A stretch of 64,000 nucleotides of DNA, taken from NCBI GenBank assembly GCA_030248295.1, contig JASANH010001283.1, forward strand, positions 248,001 to 312,000. Reading direction: 5' to 3'. The notes beneath the pieces are model-generated. The model did no database searches and had not been told where the DNA came from. It was given only the letters and a program-made list of their open reading frames with translations. This document shows, piece after piece, positions 1-11,600 of the stretch. The position numbers and the translations under genes are program-made. The number at the start of each line of letters is the position of its first letter. Position 1 is the stretch's first letter. The stretch comes from Mesodorylaimus sp. YZB2_4. Its lineage: Eukaryota > Nematoda > Enoplea > Dorylaimida > Dorylaimidae.

Positions 1-1143
1 GGCGACGAATGCGATCAGCATGACGACGATGATCCCGACAGCGAGCCAGATCATCGTGTTGATTCCCTCCTCACGATCAGTCGGGCATGGATCGCAAATG
101 AAGATATCCAGGCAATTATGCAGTCGCCAGGCATCCCTTGGAAGAGTACCTTTGCGTTTCACCATCGTGATTGGACCACAGGCTTTAATGCAATCGGGTC
201 GCGGTCCTTCCCACGGCCACTTGTCGTCGCACTCACGCTTGCAGTCCTCAATGACGCAACTGCCCGTCGGCGTTTCCAGATTGTTCTCACGCGCGTCGAT
301 GTACACGTTTTCGTCGGCTTGCCAAGCTTGGAATTCGCAAATGGTTCGATTTTGATCCTTGAAGCGGCAGATTGTCTTCCATCCAGTCAGATCGCGCACG
401 ATGGCTTCCTTCACTTCCAAGAGCGCCGGGATCGTGCTGGATTTGTTGTCTGTTTCAAAGAAGAATACTTTGTCTTTGCGTTCGTCCGCCAGTTGAAAGG
501 CTTCTGCGTAGGCGTCGGCGCGCATGAAAGGTCCTGGTTTGTCGAGGACAGTTTTTTTCCAAGTCAGCACGTAGACCAGAACACCTTTTTCGCTCATCTC
601 ACGAAGAATGGATCTTGCCTTGTCGATGAAGTTGCCTCGGTCAGCATGAAACATGATGAGTACTTTGGCTCGTGTGTCGTCTGAGTAGTTGAACATTCTG
701 TCGACTAGTTGAACGACATATTTCGTATCGTAACGTCGATATTTCAGGTCATATCGATAATCTGGTTGTGGACGGGCAGAAATAGTCCAGTTGTAGATCC
801 TGATGCCCTCGATGAACATATTCTGATCTCCCGTCAAATTCGCCAATACCTTGTATGTGTCAGGATCCTTGCCGTCCTTGTTTATAGTGTTAAATTCTGC
901 TTCGTTGAGCACAGGATCCACCAGTCCCAAGCGTACCATATCGTCCCCGATTTCAAAGCTCGATAGCAATACTTCCTTGAAAGCTTCCGCGTAACCTTCT
1001 TGCGGGAAGCCAAATTCTGGAATTGCAGGGACTGCGATGATATCGATCTTGCCTTTGATTCTCTTTTGACCTTCGACCGTCGATATCTCAAGCAGCGCAA
1101 TTAACAGGACAGCGATTATCGAGCGACCGTTGCATTCGATCAT
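1..1143 (-). CDS. Type I membrane protein with degenerate VWA-like ectodomain (paralogue 1, 3' end outside window)
   Basis: An open frame of 381 codons runs on the minus strand from an ATG at 1143 to the left edge with no stop, so the gene is partial. A hydrophobic signal peptide follows the start (ATAVLLIALLE-like core, roughly residues 7-22). The next ~200 residues alternate like a von Willebrand A domain: a first strand KIDIIAV, a helix, a strand RLGLVDPV, and a late strand AKVLIMF followed by a helix and GVLVYVLTW. The metal-binding DxSxS is absent. A Cys-rich membrane-proximal region follows (CDDKWPWEGPRPDC, ACGP, then CDPCPT), and then a hydrophobic stretch (MIWLAVGIIVVMLIAF) that I read as the transmembrane helix. 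An in-frame upstream ATG at 1278 exists; 1143 is preferred because it places the signal peptide at the N terminus, as in the paralogue at 61597-63098. Ligand and function are unknown. Confidence 0.7.
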   Translation of the reverse strand, partial: MIECNGRSIIAVLLIALLEISTVEGQKRIKGKIDIIAVPAIPEFGFPQEGYAEAFKEVLLSSFEIGDDMVRLGLVDPVLNEAEFNTINKDGKDPDTYKVLANLTGDQNMFIEGIRIYNWTISARPQPDYRYDLKYRRYDTKYVVQLVDRMFNYSDDTRAKVLIMFHADRGNFIDKARSILREMSEKGVLVYVLTWKKTVLDKPGPFMRADAYAEAFQLADERKDKVFFFETDNKSSTIPALLEVKEAIVRDLTGWKTICRFKDQNRTICEFQAWQADENVYIDARENNLETPTGSCVIEDCKRECDDKWPWEGPRPDCIKACGPITMVKRKGTLPRDAWRLHNCLDIFICDPCPTDREEGINTMIWLAVGIIVVMLIAFVA

Positions 1144-1278
1144 TTTCTCAAGCAATTCGATGGGAAGTTCTTCTTGAACGAGATTGTTGCAGAATTTGAA
1201 GAGGCGTCGGAAGAGGGTGGTTTCGGTACAATCGCACGCGCACAGAAAGGCACAAAAGAGTGAGTGATCTGCGCTCAT

Positions 1279-2685
1279 TGAAAACGAATAGTGGGTGTAC
1301 TTTACAGTGTAAAGTGCAATACACTGAGAAGTAAATGCTGTAAAAGTAGTAAAGTAGCTGTGCTGCGATAGTTCAATAGTTGGATATCATATGATTCTGT
1401 ACTGTACAGTAGTCCTTCGTCACCTATACAGTGAGAAACTCAAAGCAAAATTCTTTAGCTCAAGCCCAAGCTCAAGCTCAAGTGCTCTACTGACCAAATT
1501 GGAATTAGTGAAAACAGTGCACGCAAATGAGACGCAGGTTGGCCCTGATTTAGTCGGTTTCGTCTGGCGAGACTTTGGGGAATCCGTACAATTTTTAGTC
1601 CACCAATTGATAATTAGAAGACAATTGTTTATCAACGGTAAAGCGCAGAAAGATAAACTAAGGAGGCAAAAGTAAGTTTCAAATGCATTTATTAACAGAA
1701 GGTGTCAGAATTACACGAATCACCAAAGACCTTATCGCAGTCTGTTTTTCAAGCACAGAATATATTATGGATCTACTTACTATACCATGGTAAAGTAGAT
1801 CCATGGACTATATTACCGCTCAAATAGCCACTTGGGTAAATGTCACAGCTCTCTGCGTAAAAGTTAGTTTCAGCGTCCTCTGCCAGTAGTGAATTAGAGC
1901 TCCGTTTGAGATGTGAAGTAAAACAGTCGACAATCATTCAGTACGTGCTTCAAAAAGCTGAAAAGAGCTATCGAATGTGTCTCCCCAGCATGCTTGCTTT
2001 TCTTCGTGGCTGTATCTGTTTTCAAACTACCTGGTCTTAATTTTTTTGGCCTAATTTGTGTTGTTGAAAGTAAATGCGTGTTTTATCCTTAGTTTGTTAA
2101 ATTGATTTGAAAAGTAACTCTCGACTTTTCATGCAGCCGTTTGACGCGATTTTGAGGAACTTGACAATATTTTTCAAATACCTGAAACTCATAATTACCA
2201 TCCGGACTGGCACGCGGTCAGGCGTGTGCGTGCGAGGCAGCCGGCTGCGCACGGTTGCACGGTTTCTAGGAACGTGGGGTGTCTGTGCGTGACGTCACGC
2301 ATCTAAATTATTTTACGCCTTCATGTAAACCCGCATTGACGTGTTCTAGTGGTTTCCGACCGATTGTTCACCAAACCTACTTTCCCTTTTCACGAAACAA
2401 GATTCTCTTTCAATCGCCCCGTTTGACGCCCATTATCCACGCACTCGTCAAAAAAAAGTTGGCTCCGTGTGTTGATATTTTGATGAAGGCATTTTCACCT
2501 AGACTATATATAAATATGTTATCGAATTGACCTTTTCGTTCGACATTGTTTAGTCGAATAAGTTTCAAAGGCTTAACGCGCAACTGCGTGGCGTGATTTT
2601 GAACTTTCATTCAATTCGGGTGGTCGGCTTGATCGAATAATGTGAAATTCTGTTTTGCACGCGCGCTGGAATTATTTCATAAAAA
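1279..2685. other. Intergenic region between VWA-like gene and vav
   Basis: Divergent intergenic space that must hold the promoters of the minus-strand VWA-like gene and the plus-strand vav gene. I see AT-rich sequence, a short TATATAAATA stretch near 2509-2518 about 170 bases upstream of the vav ATG, and a perfect 12-base inverted repeat at 1767-1804. No additional credible coding exon is visible. Confidence 0.5.
1767..1804. repeat. Perfect 12-bp inverted repeat (hairpin)
   Basis: The arms ATGGATCTACTT and AAGTAGATCCAT flank a 14-base centre that itself contains CCATGG. It could form a cruciform or hairpin; no function is implied. Confidence 0.6.
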
Positions 2686-5600
2686 ATGTCTGTCAGATCG
2701 ATTTCACCACCTACATCGTCGTGTATTGCATCGGAGGCATCGTCGAACACGGACTCGACGTTATGGCGCGATTGTGTTCAATGGTTTATTCGATGCGGTA
2801 TTTTGGATAAGACTCATCGAGTTACATCGCCGCATTCACAATTGGAAGATTTCGCTCAAACTTTACGGGACGGTGTACTTTTATGTAATGTGGCCAATCG
2901 ATTGTGTCGAGGAAGCGTAGATGTGCGAGAATTAAGTTTACGACCGCAACTTTCTCAAGTAAGCTGCTCTAATCTGATTTCACTTTTTTTGCTCTCTGCA
3001 TTTCCCGATTCAATCGCCCGGATACCGTGTCCTTTTTAAAAAATCAATCCGCGCATATAATTTAAATGAAATGTACACAAACTTCTTTTTTTGCTGACTT
3101 CATTTTCTGAGAATGGCGTTTTTTCAAAGAGTGACTCCGCGCAGTTTTTTAAAATTTAAATGCACCGTGTTTTTGCTTTATTTTTCATTACAAAGCAACC
3201 ATGTGTAAGAGTGTAGAAAGCACCATTTTTTATCCGACCTGCTCGCATTCTTTCCTTGTTTACAGGCGCTAGCTGTTTGGGATGCTTTCAAAAAGCCCCC
3301 ATTATTTCATGTTTTTACCAAGCGTGTACCGAGCACGCTATCAGCCGGTTGCTATGTCAGTCCAGCTAACATTGTAGGAATGTAGGCGTATTCGCAAGCA
3401 TGGACTGCTTATCACCACGCACGATAGTGTAATCAACTGGGGGGGGGGGTGAAACTGAGGAAACATATTCATCTGGGCTGCATGCAGCTATGACGCAGAT
3501 TGCAGTGACAAGGCAAGATTATGGCGATTGTGTGGTGTGGGTGATAACCGGATTTAAAAAGATTAGGATAGCGGACAAAATTCAAATTTATAACTCAGTT
3601 TATTCATTTTTGTGATCTAAATTTTTTCGGAAAAATGCGTTGGATGTGGTGTGGTGAACTTTGTCATATGGCGTGCAGAAATATTGTCTATGCGTGTTCA
3701 TTCATTTTCGTTTCGGTTCTTTGGCTTTGGTTGACACGAGACGAGGCAATGGAGCCGAAACTAGGACCATATTGTCGCGGAGGGGCCCCCGGAGCGCAAC
3801 TGGTGTTTGTGCGAGGATATAATTTATCATCCCTCGAGGATATCTAATTCTCTTTTCGACCTGTTCTCTTTGCTTGGTCGACATTTGTTTGATGGGGGTC
3901 GTTGATTTTCTTCACCCTTTCCTATACCTCCAACGTTGTTTCCAATCTTTCGAGTGGGTTGGGGCAATGGTAGCGGCAACGGTTAATTTTCCGTGCGTGA
4001 CGCCCACCGGCCATTTCCTGAACGCTCGGTTTGTTTTCGAGTATTGATGGGGAAGGTTTAATTCAGTAAAGTAGCATGTAGGCTGTGTCAAATCTCATTA
4101 GAGCAGAACGAGGGATGCGATTAGTGTTTTTTGTGGAAGACCGGCCCTATGTGGCAGCGATTATAGGTGGTTTTCCAGTGATTATTTAAGGCATGATGAG
4201 AAAAACTTGATATTGAGTAAACAAATGAGAATGACAAGATGGTAGGCATGGGGTGAGACTAAGCAGGGAGCTGCTTGATTGGAAAGTTGCAAAAGAAGAA
4301 GGATGCAAAAAAATTGGTTGCATTGGTCTTTGTGCAAATCAGAATGCCAGAGGGTCCGTATCCATATTTGCGATTGACGAGAAACCATGTGAAAATTATG
4401 CCCAACATCGAGTCATTTCTCATTTGTTCACGAAGGATCAAGTATTTTTCTGATCATGCCTAGAATACTTGACACTTGGAACGGTCCCAACACAAATGTC
4501 AGGCATCAAAGGGTGCGCGAATGCAGGTTTTTTGGCCCTGGCGCCACATTGGAGGTCGTAATTCCAGCAAAAAATCGAACATGTTGCGTCCTCAATTTAA
4601 ATCGCAGTCAATATATTAATCTGAAACCAAGTTTTACGCATGCACGTTAAGTGGAGGTCGCAAATCTGGTCATTAGAAATGTTATTTTTAAAGCAGTCGT
4701 ATTGGCTTTTGTGCAGATAAGAGTGTCAGAGAGCCCGTATCCATATTTGCAAATTGGTGAGCAATGACAATCTGAAACTTACTTTTACTCGCAGAAGGCA
4801 GGTGATGTGCGATTGCAGTGACACGATAGCAGTCACAAGATGAGGCTGAGCAGGGACCTTATTGAAGAGTAGGTATCAGAAAAATGATATAAAGTGGCAA
4901 ATAAGTGAAGTGAATGGCCCTTGGTAGCGATACTGCACCCTTTTTTATCCCATCATCTCACGTGAGGGGTGGATATGCTTTTTTATCAGGCTCGCTTAGT
5001 GAGGTACTTACCGGTAGGGAATCATTTCCATGGGAGTTCTGCAGGGGTTAGAGAATATAGCGATAAATACATATTTTTTCAGCCAGAAATTCTAATTTGA
5101 AAAATAGCGGGAAAAATTTAATTTCCAAATTAGACCCTCAGCATTTGGACTTTGCAATAGGTCAGAAGTTGGATGATTTTTTAACCTTAGATGTTCCAGT
5201 GATGATTTTTGAAGTGGTGAGAACAGACTAAATGTGACTGTTGGTAGAATCAGATCTACTGTAGCTCTGAACCAAAGTTCTCCATTGCACCGCATGATGC
5301 GCTGCGGCACGCTCAGATGGTCCTACTGCGTTTATGTAATGCTAGGCAGAAAATGACGCGTGGGTTAGATTGGTGATCCAAAGGCGCGAGTTCGATTCCC
5401 ACTCAGTCCTCGCGGTTTTTTGTGTTTAGATCTTGATTCATAAAACTTCTTTTCGAAGCTGTTCACGATTAAACGCTTGACTTTGACGTGGTTCTTTCTG
5501 GTCTGATGGTCACCCAATGATTGGTTTTGGTGTCTATTGATGGGGGTGGGGTGTCTTGTTGTTATTTCGAATTCTCTAACCTAACCAATGCTGTTTTTTT

Positions 5601-8600
5601 TTCAGTTCCTCTGTTTGAAAAATATTTGCCTATTCTTGAGCGCTTGTCAAACGCATTTCGGCTTAAAACAAACTGAATTATTTGAAGCGAACGAATTATA
5701 TCGTTTGAAGGACTTTGGTAAAGTTTTACAAACTTTGTCCAAATTCTCGAAAAGTACTGCCGCGTTGAAAAGTGGCATTCCGTAAGTATTGTGTTGCGGG
5801 GAATGATTTTTTATGACCTCTTTTTTGTACTGAATCAATTGAATTTGTTTAAAATTGTTTACAAATTGAGGGGAGTTTTCTAAATAGTGAACTATTGGAA
5901 ATTTGAAGGGTAGAAATGGGAGCGATTTGAATTGACTTTTGTGAAGGAAATGGGTCGATGGCGGTTATAATATGAATTGAAAAACTTGAAGGAGGATTGT
6001 GAAGGTTTTTAATATTTTCAGCGGCTTTCCAATTAGTGTTCCGCACGCATCGCCCGAACAACACGATTATTATAATGATGCAATTTATCGGAATTTGGCG
6101 GAAGTGGCTGAATCGCACGAATTGGAAGAAGAGACCTATGATCAATTGTCGGATGAAGAAAAGGATAAAATTTATGATCATATTGTTATACGTGCAAAGG
6201 CGCAAAAAGAAGAGGTAAGCCAGGAGTATCCGTGGGTGGAGGCAGGATTACTGTAACCGCTTGCAGATAGATTTGGGGTGTGTGCCGGGCGATCCGTGGA
6301 CGCACGCATATTGTAGCTTGGAGCGGTTACAGTAAGCCTGATGTGCGAAGTTTGTCGTGGCGGGGCGTTAAATCACGGGGATTGCGATGATCACAAAAAT
6401 AACGTAATTGTGGGTTGTTTTCGCAGGAGTTCAAACCAACCGATCCTCGAGGTCATTGCATCAAAGAATTATTGGATACGGAACGAAATTATGTGGATGC
6501 CTTGAATATGTTATTACAGGTTAGTAAGGGAAAAGGGAATTTTTGAAGGGCAAATATATAAAAGTAGGGTTTTTTCTTAGAAATTCGTAGCACCATTGCG
6601 AGACGTGCTGAGCCCGGATGATCATCAAATCATATTCGTTAATTTGGCGGTAAGTACAGTGGGGAGCAGTGACCTATAAGTCTTTGGTTTGGTTTGGGTC
6701 TGAAACATGACGCTGGCGGGTGACCCCCTTGCTAGACGATCACGCAGTACATGAGCTGGCCTGAGAAGTGGGGCGAAGGTTTCGTTCAGAAAAATAGGGC
6801 ATGAGAATGAGGAGCACATCCATGTGTGTGCTAGGACGAACTAATGGGCCGCTTGAGCCACAGGAACCAGTCCACCAACCTCGCCAAAGGGCCGTTTAGA
6901 CTCATAAGCCAGAGAACAACCTCATATATCGGCTCTGAAGGAGGTTCTGATGGTCCTGGCCCCTGATTGGCCAGGGTGTAAGTCAGACCACCATGCCTGC
7001 AAACCAGATCAGTCACTTGACCGAGAGGGAGGCCAGCTCTCTGAACCAGTGCAATAATAGGTTAATATATGGTATCCACACCACTAGCCTTGGCCGTAGT
7101 CGAAAAAGTTCATTCTGCGATTGCGGTCAGCAAAGTGAGGCTGCAAATTGTAGATTTTTAGAGACAGGTTTGAAGCAGAGATACGTATTTGGGTTTTTGA
7201 TCGCCCCCAGGGGTCCCATCTGTGTCAAATACAACCGGGTGTTTAATTTTTGGGGCTTTCAATTCAGTTTTTTCGGGAAGCAGTGAGAATACAAAAATTT
7301 TACGCACAGATTCGAAATCAACGTTAAAAAGTGAACCAGCGATGTGTTTACTGTATGAGAAATTTGAAGCTTGACTTGACAGATTGTTGATCGATTTGTT
7401 CAGAGAATACACTCGCTTTGGGCAAGTTATCCTAAGCTGCGACCGCGAAGCATTCGCAAGATTTGAGTTTCCTTCGTCTGGCAATCGCAGGATATCGCAC
7501 GGTCTCAGGTCTATTGCCCTGAAGCAGTGAATAGTTGAGGATATTACCCCGAGGCTGTAGTGTAGACTTCTTGGTGTGAAATCGACTCGGCATCCGCCAC
7601 CTACCCTGGACCTGAATGACAGGATTTGTTGGTGTGTTGTTTTTCCAGTTTGTTGGGGCTGTGTTGAAGCATTGGGTGATTTCTACTGTGTCAGTATCTT
7701 GAGCCTGATTCATGCTTTCAGTATTTTGATTTTTCACTTTGACTTTATATTCTAGCATTTGTCACAAATCCACGCTGCTTTTCAATCCGAGTTGCGCCAA
7801 GCTGTCAAAGTGTCGTTGTCCGGTTCACCATCCGGTATGAATGGTCATCATGCCGAGAGTCCATCATCGTCGACCAGCTCATTGATACAACAACGAATTG
7901 GTGACGTTTTTGTCAAGTGGAAATCGAAATTTGTCTCCTATTCGGAATATTGCAGTCAATTGCCAAAAGCCCAAGTGCGTATTGAACAATTGTGCGCGGA
8001 GAATAGTAGTATTCGATCGAAGATTACGGTAAGTGGGGATCTGATAGAGGGGGAATATGGGGTTTGATAGTTTGTTACGGTATTTTGTGATGTAGGTTTT
8101 CAAAAATGTGCGTGGCTATCGGTTGCAGAGCGTCGTGTGGCAGCGGATCCGGGGGTCGCTGAATGTGGTGCACTTGATGGGGGGGGGGCTAGAGTTCTGG
8201 CGCATTTGGTGTATCAGGATATTCCGAAATGTTAGATTCATATTTCCGCTGAGGACTCAGAAGTGCACAGTTGATAGAACATAATTCTGATGCGCCCTAT
8301 AAGACTGAATGAACACGAACAAGAAAATCACATGCTTTTTTCAGGAATGTCAAACGGAGGCTAACGGGAATAAATTTCGGCTGCAAGACTTGTTGTCGCT
8401 GCCGATGCAACGCGTATTGAAATACCACTTATTGTTGAAAGTAAGAGAACTGGTTTTTTTGTCGAATGGAGGGTTTACGTGCTTAGTTCTCGCTGCTTGA
8501 AATTACCTCTTTTTTGTGTATTTACTTTTTAGTCAAGAGTTTAGGCCTTGTGAATGAGAAGTTGTGTTTGCTGGAGCAGCTTTTAGTAGAGTTGGGAAAA

Positions 8601-11600
8601 ATCTTGTGCTGATAGATCATGAAGCAGTATGAGATCTGTCCTTTGTTAGCATATTCTAAAATCATGCTAATTACTTGCTAGCAAGCTTAGAGGGGAAATG
8701 TCAAACTGAGGGTGACGACCGTGAGATCACAATGCATGTGCGTAGGTGCTGTTGGTGTTCTCCATTGAGTGGTATGATAAGAGTGCATTTCCGTTGGTGG
8801 TTGTCTTGTTTGCTTGACCTTTATGCCCTTTATTTAAGCATCTTGACTTTTTCCCTTTTCATAGGAATTGTTGAAACATACGCCCACTGGTCACGAGGAT
8901 CGTCCTTCCGTACAAATGGGCCTGGATTCGATGCTGGTGAGTAGAAAGACGGCTTTCGATGGAAAATAAGTGCAGTAGGACTACCAGCTAACTATGAAAC
9001 TGCATGTGCACTTTTGTCAAGTGAGGTGCGTGAAGAATATGAAATAGATGCTAATGGGTTGAGTGAATCGAGCATGAGATTATGTGTGACAAACAGGGCG
9101 GGAATAGAAAGGTTTGAGACTCGAGGGGTTAGTTTGACCTAAATATACCCAGGGTTTTTGATACATTCGTTAGGAGATCGACTAGAGACCAGTTTATACT
9201 TGGGCATAGTTTATGTAAATTGTATTGATATAGTCATAAATCGATCGACAGGTTTTCTGTTCTGCGCGCGCCCCTTTGATGGAAAGGATGAGCGATTTTA
9301 TGAGGTAATGGAAATGGCGAAGCGGGTTTTTAAGGCCGTTGCCTACGCGTGTAGCCGATTATGTCGGGAATCAGTTAAGAAAGAGAACGTAATAAAGACG
9401 ATGACGATAGGGCATACTTGAACGAGACTATAGCTATGAACACAATAAAAGATTATCGACTAACGAATAAAGCCGTCTCGTAAAGGCTTCTTCGCTTAGG
9501 AAAGAAAAAAGAGAAGGTTCATCGACATCCGCTTTTTCTTTGTTCCTGACGAGAGAAGATAGTCGAAGGCGGTCGTTTTTAAGTGAATCTTTTTGTATAG
9601 GTCATTTCATGAAGAGTGGCTTGATATCTGCTAAAGACTTGGCCGAGTGTGTGAGTGATCATTATCTGGTGACCGTGGGGAGAGTTTAATGCAATAGTTC
9701 CTGGTGGAAATCCATGGAGGGCTTAATGCTGATCAGCAGTAGTCCGAAAGTGAAAGTGGAATCAAAGCGTGTAACGACTGAGATTTGGGTTGTTGTCAAG
9801 TCGTCTTGATGAGCTTAAGCTCATTAAGTTGGTGAATTTGATAGATCCTCAGATTCAGATTCAGAAAGGTCAGAATCGTTGGAATATTGAGAGATATGAG
9901 AATCATCACCAAGTCTGTCGTGATTGGTGTAACTTATTGGAATCAACAGTTTGCATCTAAAGCCGTCTGGATCCATTGAATAGTTTTTTGAAGTCTGTAG
10001 GTCAATTTATAGCTGATATTTGAGTTAGCCAGTCGCAGCTAATTGTTATCAGATTACTCATTGTCATTCTCCCTGGGGTTAGAATCCAGAAAGCCATAAA
10101 AGGCATTCGTAGAATTTCTCGTCATATCAGCATCATGGTGTCTGATTTGATGATAGTTGGGAGTGTGAGTATGGAGGATATTGGTGATCTGATCGGACAC
10201 AAATATGATAATTCGTCTATGGTTATGATGAATGCTGAGCAAGATGTTTCGTCTGAATCCTTGAGTGGATTTCGGATGGCCATATTTGTTGCATACTTTA
10301 CATTATTCGCTGTCGGATTAGTCGGAAATTTATGGGTGATTTGTGTCGTTAGTATTGTAGTCAGACAACCACGAACAGAAGCGCCTAGATCATTCCAGAT
10401 TTTTATACTTGCTTTATGCGCGTGCGATTTAGTCGTTTTAAGTTTTCTGGTGGTCTTTTTGGCTGATGTGGTAAATGGTGAATGGGCTTTTTGGAACTGG
10501 AAATTCTTATGTAAAATGTATATATGTAGCGAAAGTTTGAACAAATTCTGCGCACCATTTTTATTGGCCGCTTTGAGTGGATTTTTTTATTTGAATCTGA
10601 AACGAGAAATCGATTTGGATGGAGAAAATACCATTTCTGCGGCTGCACGTCGTCGATCATCGATTTCGACTGGTTCATTTCATTCTAGGCGATGGGCAGG
10701 ATCAGCTTCGTTGGCTTTGATTGTGATTTGGATATGTATCGGGCTGGCACTATTGTCTATGACTCCATTGTACAAATACAGCGATTTATTACATATGATT
10801 TCACATAATTCTAGTCACGCGATGATATTGAACACAAAATGCGCGTTTTATCCGCCAGAACATGTGATGACTGGTTTTGTGGTGTATAGTTTTGTGGGAG
10901 GATACGTCATTCCAGCTGCTTCGTTTACGTTCTTCTATTGCGCTATCTTAGCTAGGGTTCATAAGCAACATTTGGCTAGTAGTGCACGACTTGGAAGTCA
11001 TGATTCAGTTCCATGTTATTTTTGGCGTTTAGTGAAAACAACACTGGGATTGGTAGTGTTCTACTTAATATGTTGGTCACCATTTTACGCCATGAGTTTG
11101 TATCAGTATTTTTCACCAAGTGATCAAGCCGATTCGATTTGGGTTATGATAAGTTATTTTGTACATATGCTTCCATATATTCATTCGACGGGTCATCCAA
11201 TTTTGTATACTCTATTGAATAAGGCATTGAAAAGTGACTTCGAAAAAGTTAAATCGAGATTAATTGCGGCAAGAAGAAGGAAAAGCGAAATGCTTAGTAC
11301 AGGATCTGGATCATCGAGGAGAATGACTGTGGCATCCATTCGAAGTCAGCGAAGTGGCAGTGGAACGAGTAGTGTGGTGGCGTTGTTAAATTTTCGAAAA
11401 GAAGAATGTCCGAAAAGAGCATGGCTAGTGTGGAGGAACCCGCATATTGCGTTGAATGATTGCGATTTGTATGGCACTATTTCTGGATCGCATGGAAATG
11501 GCACTGTGGTCTCAGATGGGTGTTGGACGCCGACTGTTAGAGTGGAGAAAAGTTAGAATGTTATGAAGGACATTGTGTAAAGTGGAGTGGACTTGGCGAG

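Larger units (their letters stand above)
2686..5781 (+). other. vav: Vav calponin homology (CH) domain exons 1-2
   Basis: Exon 1 encodes [15 protein letters not shown] and [18 protein letters not shown]. Exon 2 encodes [34 protein letters not shown] and [12 protein letters not shown]. These match the CH domain of Vav closely and in the same order. In Vav the CH domain helps hold the protein autoinhibited. The donor after CTCAA at 2959 and the acceptor ending at 5605 give a phase-0 join. Confidence 0.93.

Noticed and set aside
118..684. 188-codon plus-strand frame at the left edge
   Set aside because: It is the antisense shadow of the minus-strand VWA-like gene, whose translation matches the paralogue at 61597-63098.
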